Of a stretch of 64,000 nt of DNA, positions 36,900-47,534 are shown in pieces. The number at the start of each line of letters is the position of its first letter. Positions within the stretch are counted from its first letter, which is position 1. This DNA comes from Cryptomeria japonica (Eukaryota; Streptophyta; Pinopsida; Cupressales; Cupressaceae): positions 781,548,119 to 781,612,118 of the forward strand of contig NC_081414.1 of assembly GCF_030272615.1 (NCBI RefSeq), read 5' to 3'. The position numbers and the translations under genes are program-made. A model generated the notes under the pieces. It did not search any database. It worked only from the letters and a program-made list of their open reading frames with translations, and was not told where the DNA came from.

Positions 36900-39800
36900 T
36901 CAACCTTGTAACTGGGTAGTTACAATTTGAAATAGATCTGCCAAACTTAAGTTTATACTCTCCATAAACTTTTTATTGTCTTTGATAGTTATCTCAGTCC
37001 TTTGAACTATATCGGTGAGGTGCTGCATATGCTCTGTCGGTGTCCTCTGTCCTTGTACAAGTGCCTCAGATATCTCCTTCCACATGAATGCTAGATAGTC
37101 CAATATTGGACTTAGTCTTAACCTTAAACTCTTTTCCTTATTCACTATTTTCTCCTTTTCTCTTTCCAACTTTAGTAATTCATCCTCAAAATTTGTTATC
37201 TATTGCTCAAAAACTAATAGTGTATCTGGTGAGTTAACAAAATTGTTTGCAAGTTTATTTATCTCATCCTGTATCTTGCTCATCTTCTTATCAATGTTTG
37301 TTGTCAAAAAGTTTGTCTTGCAAGTATCTTTGTATAGAGTTTTTAACTCCTTCAAAGAGTTGCAAAGTTCTGGTAGAAGTGTGTCAAAATCTCTGGTACA
37401 CTTCTTTATCTGATCTTCAAAGAATTTTTTTTTTTCTATTTCCATTTTATCCTTCAATGCCTTTTCCTTTACTTGCTCAATTGTCACTGTGTTTTCATTG
37501 ATGTACTTGGACAAAATTTCAATTTGACTCAATGAATCTTTATTGTCTATGTTATAGTTAGGAGCTAGCCTTTTCAAAATTGATATGGTTTCATCTATAA
37601 CCTTATAGGCTTGTGAACTGCAATCTGTTATCCTCTTAATTGAATCTAAGAGTACTTCAATCACATTAGTTGATTTAAATCCTGCTGATGAGGAACCTAT
37701 ATTATGAATACCACTGGTGGTGGAAGTAACCAAGCTTGTATTGACCTCTGGTAGGTCTGTTTGTGTTTGTATTTCCTTAAGCAATGGTTTATCTTCTTCT
37801 CTAGTTGTCAGTTTCCTTGTTTCCACATGACTCTATTCCTGTTTCTGTTCCAGAGCCTGTTGCTCAGCTTGTGTCTCTATTGGTGTTTCAGTCTATTGCC
37901 CTGTTTATTGCTCTATTTTAGTTTCTACTTGTTTCCCTGTCTCAGTCTGAGTCTGAGTCTCTACCTGTTCTCCTATGTTATCATCTACCAGTTTCTTTTG
38001 TGTTATATCAGTTTGCTCAGCTACTGGTTGGTCACTAGCCATTGTAGTTTTATCTATTGTATCTTTGTCTACCACAATGTTGATCTTTTGTGTATCAACA
38101 TTTACTATATATAAGACTTTAGGATTAGGATTGACATCCTCTACATCCATACTTTCAACTATCGATTGATCTTCTATAGTTGTTGTTGTTGTTACCAGTG
38201 GAGTAATCAAAGCAAGTGGGGGTAAGTTGTCTTTAACTTTGATATTAGGTGGTCCACCAACTATACCTTTACCCTTGTCCTTTACCTTTTGATATACCTT
38301 TATTGGTTTGGGGCTCGTGTATTCTTCCTATTTTTCTTTTCCTACTAGGAATATGTCCCATGAATTTTCTATGTCCTCATTTACCTCATTGATCCTTCCA
38401 ACCATTAATGCAATGTGCCAGTGTGTAGTAGAAAATACTGACCGATTGGCTTCAGTAATTAAATCATCAATTTATTTAGGTGAATTCATTGGGTACAGAG
38501 CAAGTAGCTTTTCTATCTTGATTTTCTTGTCAAGTTCTATTACTACTTGTCTCCTTGCTTCTAATCTATTAAAGAATTCATTAGGATTCATCAACTACTT
38601 CCAATAAAAACTTCTTGTACATGTCCATGTGCAGTATACCACTATTTTCTATTTGTTCTTTTTCATCTATAGTAAAAGTATCATACAATTTCTTTACATT
38701 CTTTAGCTTGCCTTCCTCTGTAATTTCATTTAGCAATTTGTCAAGAGGGGCCATGTCTTGTTGAGTCCTCTTCTTCTTCTTAGGTGTCAGCTTTTTCTTA
38801 GGTGTAGTTTTCTTAACCGAAGATCTCACTACTTGTTGTTTATGTCTTGTCCTCCTAGGTGAGGGTGTGGTTGCCAGTGAGGGATATCTTTTCCTTACAA
38901 CTCTTTTGAAGGTTGCAGGCATGTCATTCTCTAAAGGTGTGCCTATTGGTTATAGGTGAGTTTCAAGTTGTTGAGCTGCTAACTCATCCTTAGTGATGCC
39001 AGTTTTCTTAAGTACATCTTCTTTTTATTGCCTTTGCTTGTCTAGATCCTCTTCTCACAACTGCTTCAACCTTTTTCACTCTCTTCTGGGATTGTATTCG
39101 ACTCTCTATGGTCTCAACATTACTAAAGACTTCTTCCTTTGGTTCCCTGGGTGCTTCCAGGAGTGCTTTAGCATATGTTTCAATGATAAGGTCATATGTC
39201 TCATAACCCATCTCTGTTACCCAAACTATCCTAGAGATGACTGCTTCCATCCAGATCTCATCCCTTTTAATCACAAAATAGATTTCCTTTTTGTATTTGT
39301 CAACAATCTTTTGTGACAGTCTGATTCTTTTCTTCATTTTGGCCTTAAGTGCTTGAAAATAGTCTTGAATATTTTGTTGCTTATCTTCCCCCATATTGTT
39401 GAATAGATCTGTTAGTTGTTTACCTATTGGTATATCAAATCCAAGTTCTTTGTAGCCTATACTAGGAACCTATTTGGTTATATGTAGCATCAAGCATACT
39501 AGCAGATTTTCAAACCTAAAAGTTCCTTTCTTATCCTTCTTAATCTTGACTAGGTTGTCGATTAACTCATCCTTCAACCACTCACATACATCAATCTTTG
39601 CATTATCTGTGATCATGTCATAAGCACTCTTAATGCATAAACTTGAAACTAAGTTAAGTCTATTTGCATGAGTTTCCTTATACCCTAATATCATATTGAT
39701 AAACCTTACATTGGTGTCGGTTACATCATTGACTCTTAAGGACCTTTTATCAGATGTAGCACCAGTTAGTTTAGTAACTAGGTCGTTTGAGACCTTCTTG

Positions 39801-40258
39801 GTTTTGTCTGGCCTTTTACCGATTGATGGTAGCCCTGTCACTGCTTTGACAACTTCCTTGGTAATTTTATGAATTGCATCTAACCAGAAAAATTCTCCAT
39901 GAACCTTGCTTAAAACTATCCTAATCACATCCTTGGGAAATTTAGGAATGCTAAGGATTTCTATAAATCCTAGGGTTTCAATAATTTTATGTTCATCTTT
40001 TACATTGCCGGATTCATCACATATGACAAATTTAAACATGGTTTTAATCTCTTCATCTCCTAATTCCTCTATGTTGCAATGGATACAAATTCTGGGGTCT
40101 TCAGCATAAACAACTCCTTTAGGAATTTGGGAAAAAGTACCTATTGTATCGTCTTTCTTTGCTACTTTGGGAACTGGTTGAAATACGGGCCTAGGGCATT
40201 TTATAACCTCGACTACAGTAGGGTTTTCTATATATTCAAGTGCAGAGGTGGATGCCAT
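36900..40258 (-). pseudogene. NX3 ORF-X, best preserved copy
   Basis: An unknown family. About 1,120 codons run from the ATG at 40258 (MASTSALEYIENPTVVEVI) to a stop at 36900-36902. The first 262 codons are open to 39470 and hold PKGVVYAEDPRICIHCNIEE, LGFIEILSIPKFP, FFWLDAIHKITKEVVKAVTG, LPSIGKRP and TSDKRSLRV. After a stop, 39394-39008 continues with a Lys-rich helix and WVTEMGYETYDL. Next, 38922-38581 is very basic (KKKLTPKKKKRTQQD, possible nuclear or RNA/DNA-binding signal) followed by LLNEITEEGKLKNVKKLYD. An acidic, Thr/Gln-rich low-complexity part (38210-37905) precedes a long coiled-coil-like C-terminus (37826-36900). There are about six breaks. No signal peptide, membrane segment, RT, protease or integrase motif is seen. 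Function unknown; an encapsidation or chromatin role is speculation. Confidence 0.72.
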
Positions 40259-40770
40259 GATGATAAATACCTTTTTCTACCTTAGGATGGATGAGTGTTG
40301 AAATCCTTTGCTTCTTTGCTTGGGAATACCTTTGCTCTAGAGATTTCGTGCTCTTCGGGTGTTTGAATTCACAATGAAGTGAAATGGAGCTAAAACCACT
40401 AATTTATAATGTTTACTTCGCCATCTACCACATTTAATGCATGTCGATTAAGTAATCACTTAACATGTCTATCGGTATATAAGTATCTTTCAACTTCTCA
40501 TCTTTAACCGAGGGAATAATAGCACATGTGTCATTAGATTGCCAAACCCTCAAAGTAACTTTCTTCAATTCGATGAAGAACTTCCTGCCGGTGGAGCACT
40601 ACTCTGTCCTATTGGTGGAGTAATACTCTGTTCTGCCGGTGGAGGAGTATTCAAAATGTTTAGATCTGCTTTTCTAATCCATTGTTTTGAGAATTCTTGC
40701 TTTAGCTCTTCAACTTTTTATTTCCCTTTCAAGCTAGGACTTTTTTTGTCTATCGGTGATCCTTTACTTC
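40259..40770 (-). promoter_or_regulatory. NX3 linker between Gag and ORF-X, possible internal promoter
   Basis: On the minus strand the Gag side ends with Pro-rich repeats (TPPPAEQS-like, about 40640-40560). A CACATGTG motif follows near 40525 and a TATAAATT box at 40408-40401, about 145 bp before the ORF-X ATG. The bases AGGTATTTAT just before the ATG recur in NX1 and NX2. This suggests that ORF-X was acquired with its own leader; promoter activity is untested. Confidence 0.4.
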
Positions 40771-41696
40771 TGCTGAATTTTGCAATATGCCCAATCTTGT
40801 TACATGCATAACAAGTTACATTATTTTTCTGATAGCTTTGCCATAGCCTATGCTGGTTTGATTTCTACATTGATTAGATAAGTGTCCATATCTTCCACAA
40901 ACATAACATCTTACATTCATTTTGCAATTTTTCAGAGTTATGACCAACTTTGTTGCATTTTGAACATTGACGAGTGGGTGTGTTGATGTTCTGATAATTT
41001 ATAGATCTACATTGATTTTCTCTACGACCATACTTATTACAGTTAAAGCATTTTCCATTGAATTTATAAGCATTAGGTTGTCTTATCGGTTTGTTGTGAT
41101 CCTGAGTGTTTGTAGTACCGAAGCTTTCACCAACTTCAAAACTAATCCCATTAGTGTCACCATTAGGTTTCTGATTTTTCAACAAGTTACCATGTTCTTC
41201 TGAGCTTTTCTTGAATTTATCTTTGTGCTGATTTGTAGTATCCAATTCTCTTTCCAGGAATTCTTTCTGTCTCATGAGTTCATTTGAATCATTCTAAGTA
41301 TGCATCAAATCTGTGTTCAATAGGTCATTTTCATAGCTAAGTCTGGTGTTCTCATTTGTTGCATCACTTAATCTTCTAGTCAAATCTTCTTCATTCTTAT
41401 TTCTATCTTCAATTTCTTTACAAAACCTCATAGTCATATTCTAGATTTCATTCTTTGTTGTCATGTTCTCTTGTTTGAGTTTGCCTATCATATCATTGAG
41501 TTTCCTTTTCATCATTTTCAAATTGCATTTTTTCACAAAGTTCTCTTCTCTTGTTTCTTGCAATGGTGAGATTTTCTTGAAGTGCCTGAATGATATCCTA
41601 AGCTGCCTTTAGATCATCTTCAAGTTTGATGTTTTTCAATTTCTCTACATCATAGTCTGAGAGAGTTGCTTCAAGTTGCTTCATCAAATTTTCCAT
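40771..41696 (-). pseudogene. NX3 coiled-coil Gag-like ORF with four zinc knuckles
   Basis: It starts at the ATG at 41696 (MENLMKQLEATLSDYDVEKL), 58 bases after the primer site in the transcript direction, and aligns with the NX1 Gag start (ATG at 7767). It is a charged helical protein rich in Glu/Lys/Asn for about 200 codons, with several stops between 41590 and 41280. It is open at 41275-40874. Knuckles: CFNCNKYGRRENQC (His to Arg), CSKCNKVGHNSEKL, CYVCGRYGHLSNQC (perfect CCHC) and CYACNKIGHIAKFS (last Cys lost). Known retroviral-type knuckles bind RNA. The four-knuckle array is unusual for Copia-sized elements. Confidence 0.75.
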
Positions 41697-41753
41697 CTCT
41701 ACCGGTGTCAAGATCTTCCTCAAGTTGTTAGGATTCTGAAAATAGAGGACCAA

Positions 41754-41765
41754 GGTCTAATACCA
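41754..41765 (-). other. NX3 primer-binding site
   Basis: It reads TGGTATTAGACC on the minus strand, two bases inside the 5' LTR end. It is two bases off the initiator-methionine tRNA site. Confidence 0.75.
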
Positions 41766-41767
41766 AT

Positions 41768-42505
41768 TGTTATGATTCCCACAGATACTGAGAGGGGATG
41801 GTGAATCAGTATCTAAGTGGTGAATAGAATTTCTTAACTTAAAACATGTAGATCATATTATAACAGTACACCGATATGCAAGAAATAATGCAATAAACAA
41901 AAATGAAAGCAACCACATAAGAAACACACCATACCACAATGATTTAATGAGGAAACCCGGTGTGGGAAAAACCTCGGTGGGATTTGTGACCTATAATATT
42001 TTCTTACTAGCCAATTAGAGAATCTTACTTACAAAAAGGGGGCCTGCACATGTAGGAAGGCCAAGTGCCTAGAGCTCACTACTCAATGGGAAGTCTCACT
42101 GACTTACAATGTGGATTATACAAGTCCAATAACTTGTACCGCTTTACAATAGCATCTTCAATGCTAGATTCAGTACCGGTTTCTACTCTGTTCTTTACAT
42201 ATACCCCTTAACCTATATTTCGCATAATAGGTCTACCTAATTATGCCTCATTACCTTATCCACTACTTCTTACTAAATGTCGTACAATGACTTATTATAT
42301 ATATAAGTCATTTTACAATGATATCAAGTCGGCTTACAAATTTTTTCAAATAACAAACAAAATATAATATATCAAAAATCCTGTAGAGTGTGTTCTGCTG
42401 ATGCCGGTGTAATGCCTTGTTGGTGTAATAGGATTGTAAGGTTGCAATCAATTATAAAACCTTCAATCACCTTCAATGTCTCATTGGAGTGTGCATATGC
42501 CAACA
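41768..42505 (-). mobile_element. NX3 5' LTR
   Basis: A 738-bp LTR, edges TGTTATGATTCCC and CCAACA in plus orientation, closely similar to 35902-36698. Most differences are single substitutions, plus the 65-bp indel noted for the other copy. Confidence 0.9.
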
Positions 42506-44487
42506 CTAGTTGCATCCAGAATAGTTCTATTGTTCCTTTCCACAACTCCATTTTGGTGAGGTGTTAGGGGTGTTGATAGTTGTATTCTAATTCCATTCAC
42601 TTCACAAAATGTATTGAACTCCTCCTTGATTTGATCTTAAACATTTGATTTTCTTACCGGTTTCATTCTATACAAGAGCTTTGAATAATTTGAATCTCCC
42701 AAAATCTTCAAATTTCTCCCTGAGAAATGTAACCCAACACATTCTAGAATAATCATCAATGATTAGCATAAAGTATCTATCTCCCTCTAGGCTTCTTGTT
42801 CTTGTTGGACCACATAAGTCATTATGAATTAAATCAAGAACATCATTGTTTTTCTCAGAAATACTCTTGAAAGTTGTTCTAACTTGCTTTCCCATTTGAC
42901 ATTTCTTACATACCAGATTATGAGGTCTTAAAATCTTAGGTAAATCCCTTACTTCTTTAGATGAACTAATATTTACAATGCAATCAAAATTCACATGACA
43001 AAGTGTTTTATGCCATAACCAACTTTCATCAATGTGTGCAATCAAGCATGTCTTTTCATTGTTATTCAAATGAAAGATATTACCTCTAGTCTGATTACCA
43101 GTTGCAATTTCCAAACCAGTTCTATTCATGATTTTGCATTTACCATTCTTGAATTGTAACTAAAATCCTTTTTCAACTGATTGACCAACACTCAAAAGAT
43201 TATGCTTCAAACCTTAAACATAATAAACATTGTTAGTATTGTGCTTACCATCAAAAGATATAGTGCCTTTTCCTCTAATCAAACAAGCTTTGTCATCTCC
43301 AAATCTCACTAGACCTCCATTGTATTCTTGAAAAGATAAGAATTTACTTTTATCACTAGTCATATGATGTGAACATCCGGAATCTATAATCCACTCATCC
43401 TTTTCTTCAATTTTAGCTACCAGGGCTTGCTCTATTTGTGTAACAATAGGTTCTGATTGATCTTCTATTATTGCAACAAAAGCCCATCCATTGTCTCCTG
43501 GTTCTTCATCAAAATCATCAGTAACTCCTTCATCAACATAGTAACATGATTTATCTCTATTTTTCTTAAATATGTATCTCTAATATTCAGGGTTAGGCTT
43601 ATATGTTCTTTTACCTTCTTCTCTCAATCTTGCATGTCTCTTGGGACATCTAGATGCCATATGACCAATTTTATTGCAGTTAAAACATTTAAAAGGTACT
43701 TTGCCTTCATACTTACTTCCAATAGTGCTTGAAGTTCTTCTAGTTCTTCATTTTCCTTCCTGATGTCTTCAAGTTCTCTTGCATAGAGTTCTTTCCAATT
43801 AGATTTATCAGCTGATGATGTGTATGCTACAGTTGATGATGCTTTGAAAGCTAAATTTGTCTTAATATTAGCAATAGGACAAAATTCCTCAAGCTCAAAT
43901 GTTGAAAGTTTTCCAACCAAGGTATCTCTAGATATTGATGTATTAGGCATAGTTCTCAACTCATTATTAGAAGTTACTTTCATTTTGTATGCTGGTGGAA
44001 ATTCTCTTAAAACTTTAGAAACAATTTCATCTTCACTTAAGGAACCTCCACAACATTGTATTCCCAAAACAATTTCATTAACCCTTTCCATAAAAGAAAA
44101 AATTCTTTCATCTTCTTCCATTTTCAAATTTTCATACCTGACCCAGAAGCATTCAAGTTTTGCAATTTTGACAATGGAATCACCTTCATCCAATGCCTCC
44201 AATTTATCCCAAATATCTTTAGCAGTTGATTGGTCTTATAATCCCATGATTTGTTGATCTAACAAGGCACTCAAAAGTGCTTCTCTTGCTTTGCAATCAT
44301 TCTCTTGATCTTTAGCCAATGTAGGTGGATTAGGTTGACTCTGTGTAGGACCAACATAACCATTCTGTGTAACATCCCATATGTCTTTTTCAATGAAATT
44401 TAGATGTGTCCCCATTCTGATCTTCCATATACCATAGTTAGTTCCATCAAGTTTCAGACTGTCCTTCCTAAAATAGTTAGTTTCCAT
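42506..44487 (-). pseudogene. Cop3 gag, protease and integrase core
   Basis: The ATG at 44487 (METNYFRKDSLKLDGTNYGI) starts a Copia Gag. The Gag core with MEEDERIFSFMERVNEIVLG and KVLREFPPAYKMK runs to about 43740. A frameshift precedes a perfect CCHC knuckle CFNCNKIGHMASRC at about 43680. The protease has an intact active site, EWIIDSGCSHHM, near 43385. The integrase zinc region (43129-42850) has CHVNFDCIVNISSSKEVRDL and CQMGKQV, and the core follows with LIIDDYSRMCWVTFLREKF (42668 onwards). The integrase is cut by NX3 at 42505 and continues at 35901. A stop after ALLDQQIMGL and further ones near 43200 and 42660 inactivate it. Confidence 0.88.
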
Positions 44488-44530
44488 AGAATCTCCTCAA
44501 GTTGTTAAACTTCTACAAAAAGAGAAATTG

Positions 44531-44542
44531 GCTCTTATAGCA
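44531..44542 (-). other. Cop3 primer-binding site
   Basis: It reads TGCTATAAGAGC on the minus strand, two bases inside the LTR. It is a two-mismatch version of the initiator-methionine tRNA site. Confidence 0.65.
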
Positions 44543-44544
44543 AT

Positions 44545-45599
44545 TGTTAGAACCCAAAGGCAATTGAGAAGGGGGGGTGAATCAGTTGTCTAATAATTTC
44601 ATCCTTAATATAACTTAATCAAACTTGATAATTAATACTGGTAAACTAAACTTAATGTTGGTAAACAGATTAACAGTGAAACTTAATGCATGAAACAGAA
44701 AGAGAAACAACATCCATAACACATAACACAAAGATTTGTACATGGAAACCCTATAAGGGGAAAAACCAAGGTGGGAAACCTTACCCACAATTAGATGATA
44801 CTACTACAGATAGTATGTGTATACAAATGGGGTCTGCACATGCAAAAAGGTCAGCTGCCTAGAGCTCACTTCTCAATCACAAGACTAGGAGTCTCATTGA
44901 CTACAATTGGATGATTAAATCCAATGATAATGTACTGCTCAAAGTAGCATCTCCAATGTTGGATTTAGTACTGGTTAAACTCTGATTATCTCCTTTAAAC
45001 CTTCCTTGAATCTTCAATTGATGTCTATGTGAGTATCTCTTCTTGTATTTGCATATACCAAATATCACAACCTTACCATACCATAATACATACCCTACTG
45101 TAATCTCATAAATGAGGTTTTACATATCTACCAAAACCTAAGACCAAATGTGTAGGTCAGGTCACTAGGAATATTTTAATAAAATCAATTACAATTAATT
45201 CAAGATGTGATGCATCATGTCAATTCAACAACAATACTAATTGATTAAACCATCTCCATAATGTGTCGTACTGATCTAGAATAGATAGCATGTGCTGGTC
45301 CATAACCTAGACCAATTTGCTGGTAATAGCAAATATGTCAAGTCAATTAGACCAATAACCAAATCTCCAAAACCAAGTGTCCAAACCATTTCTTCGACAT
45401 AACCAAGTGATCTCCAGATGATAACAAGTCATCCTTAGTGTCGGTGAACAATATAACCTATCGGTGAACCAAATATCGATGACTGTGCATAATTCACTGA
45501 ACTTGTCGATGAACATAACCAAAGATCTCTAGAAGGATAAGTATTGATAAGTGTTGACATCAATAACAAAACCAATGCAACATATACATAATACCAATA
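44545..45599 (-). mobile_element. Cop3 5' LTR
   Basis: A 1,055-bp copy of 32278-33350. In plus orientation it starts TGTTAGAACCC and carries GAGAAGGGGGGGTGAATCAG near the start, the reverse of the C-run at the transcript-sense LTR end. Confidence 0.9.
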
Positions 45600-46190
45600 G
45601 TCTCTATTAACTAAAGTGTTTACCATTGTTCTCAATTCATTAATTGCAGTTCCCTTCATCTTGTAAGCCAATGGAAGGGCTCTCAAGACTTTGGAAACTA
45701 TTTCATCTTCACTCGGAGATTCTCCACAACATTGAATTCCCATAACAATATCATTTACTCTTTCCATAAATGTAGCAATTATTTCATTATCTTCCATCTT
45801 CATGTTCTCATATCTTACCCGGTAACCATCAAGTTTAGTAATTTTGACAGTAGGTTCACCTTCATTTAGAGTTTTCAATTTATCCCACATAACATTTGCC
45901 GATGATTTATGAGTCAACCCCATGATTTGTTGATCAATGAGTGCACACAAGAGGGCTTCTCTCGCTCTGCAATCATTTTCAATATTCTTGTCAAAGCCTG
46001 CAAGAGGAGGATTGTCATATGCCTAATCATAAAGTGTATATCCTTTCTCAGTGATCTCCCAAATATCCTTGCCAAGACATCTAAGATGAGTCTCCATTCG
46101 GATTTTTTATATCCCATAATTTGTTCCATCAAGCTTAGGGATTTCTCTTCTAAAAATAGTTGCTAGTGGATTTGAAGTATTAGTTGCCAT
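45600..46190 (-). pseudogene. Cop2 gag, N-terminal part
   Basis: It starts at the ATG at 46190 (MATNTSNPLATIFRREIPKL). The Gag core includes SPSEDEIVSKVLRALPLAYK and FMERVNDIVMGIQCC. It has breaks near 46110 and 46020. It is cut at TMVNTLVN by Cop3 and resumes at 32277 with RDILIGKLYAFELEEFG. It matches Cop3 and Cop4 Gag. Confidence 0.85.
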
Positions 46191-46454
46191 AGGATCTACC
46201 TCAAGCGGTTAAGCTTCTTTAAAAGAGGACCAAAGCTCTCATACCACTTGTTACAATCTAGGGTTGCCATTTCTCAAAAAGATCGACCTGTCAATGCTCG
46301 ATATAACCACTAGACTTATAGAATCCATAGGAGGCTATTAAACCATGTCACGAATCCCCACCAGGGACATTGGCCCACTACCAACAATCTCCCTCCTAGC
46401 ATCACTTGTCTTGTCCTACGTGATTCACACCTATGACCAAGCTCTGCTACAAAT
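46191..46454 (-). other. Cop2 leader with two primer-like sites and an intercalated segment
   Basis: The normal primer site TGGTATGAGAGC is at 46246-46235, but it does not touch the LTR. About 200 bp of foreign sequence follows before a second, weaker site (TTGTAGCAGAGC, 46452-46441) that does abut the LTR. The intercalated piece contains ACCAACA followed by ATCTCCCTCCTAGCATCA, which looks like an LTR edge plus reversed polypurine tract. Its middle (about 46278-46386) recurs at 6676-6745. Confidence 0.6.
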
Positions 46455-47534
46455 TGTTAGGATAACCAGTGGACATTTGAGAGGGGGAGTGAATCAGTTG
46501 GAAATAGATTATATTAATCAAACCACTTTATAACCTTTAACTAGAGCACATAAACATTGAATACTAGGATAGCAGAAACTAATACCAGTAAGCAATAAAA
46601 CTTAATAATGAAACAAAGAGTTAACACAATGTAATCATACCACATAACACAATGATTTTTATGTGGAAAACCCAATAAAGGAAAAAACCATGGTGGGAAG
46701 TCTACTCATAGTCAGATGATACTTCTATATAAAGTATGTGATACAATAAGGGGCCTGCACATGCAGGAAGGCACACTGCCTAGAGTGTACTTCTCATTAC
46801 AAAGTAGTCTCACTGACTAAAGAGAGGTTATAACCACCTCAAGATAATTAGACAAAAATCTAGAAGAATGAACTGCCAGAGATAGCATCTACCATGCCTG
46901 ATTATAGTCTCGATTAAGCTCAATACCATAGGACTTTGACCTCATACTTAAACTCAATTCGATCACCTATGATCGACCACATCTCCTTCGCATATGATAT
47001 TTAATTCCATGACCATGAACATATTTCACCACCACAATCTACAATGAGATCCTACATCAATTTATACAAGCCCTAAGGCCTAAACCAATTAGGTCGGCCA
47101 CCTAAAAGATATTACAATAAGATTATTACATACATCCATATTACAATGATATGCCATGTCGGCTTAAGATCAAAACAATATTAATCAATCTATAAAGCAT
47201 CTCGGTAACATGTACAGAACATGTTAACATGATATCGGTCCATAACCTAGATAGGTATCGGACCTAATCTGGGTCCACCACACCAAAGTGATGTATCCAA
47301 TCAATCGATCCACAATCAATGATCACCTTCTATATCCTGAATTCTATCTAGAAGCCACAACAATACCACTTATGCATTCTGTCAAAGTTTCTTAGTAAAA
47401 GCTCTATCAGTAAAACCTTAAACCCTTACCAGTAACACAAGATCTTCTACTGGTAACTAAATATAACAGCTAGTGTTGACATCAATGACAAAACATCAAT
47501 ACAATACATAATCATTTCCTCCATATTCCCAACA
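46455..47534 (-). mobile_element. Cop2 5' LTR
   Basis: A 1,080-bp LTR, TGTTAGG to CCCAACA in plus orientation, with a minus TATA box TATAAATT at 47059-47066. It is the full-length partner of the shortened 27324-28334 copy. Confidence 0.92.

Larger units (their letters stand above)
35902..42505 (-). mobile_element. NX3: pol-less ORF-X element in Cop3 integrase
   Basis: A minus-strand LTR element of 6,604 bp, ends TGTTAGG (35902) and CCAACA (42505), flanks CTAGC (35897-35901) and CTAGT (42506-42510). It is uninterrupted, so it shows the NX layout most clearly: 5' LTR (42505-41768), primer site (41765-41754), coiled-coil Gag, zinc knuckles, a short linker, ORF-X (40258-36900), purine spacer, 3' LTR. 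It is the innermost and therefore the youngest insertion of its stack. Confidence 0.92.
32278..45599 (-). mobile_element. Cop3: Ty1/Copia element in Cop2 gag
   Basis: It reads minus, with ends TGTTAGG (32278) and CCAATA (45599) and perfect flanks GTCTC at 32273-32277 and 45600-45604. Removing Cop3 and one flank joins Cop2 Gag in phase. It is about 6.7 kb without the nested NX3. It carries gag through RNase H and both LTRs. Confidence 0.92.
27324..47534 (-). mobile_element. Cop2: Ty1/Copia element in the NX2 LTR
   Basis: It reads minus, with ends TGTTAGG (27324) and CCAACA (47534) and flanks GTTAG (27319-27323) and GTTGG (47535-47539). Without the nested Cop3 it is about 6.9 kb. Order from the right: 5' LTR, an unusual double primer-site segment, gag (cut by Cop3), protease, integrase, RT, RNase H, purine spacer, 3' LTR. 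Confidence 0.88.

Noticed and set aside
37761-38114. A 117-codon hydrophobic plus-strand frame resembling a membrane protein
   Set aside because: It is antisense to the Thr/Gln/Glu-rich part of NX3 ORF-X; the hydrophobicity is a composition artefact.
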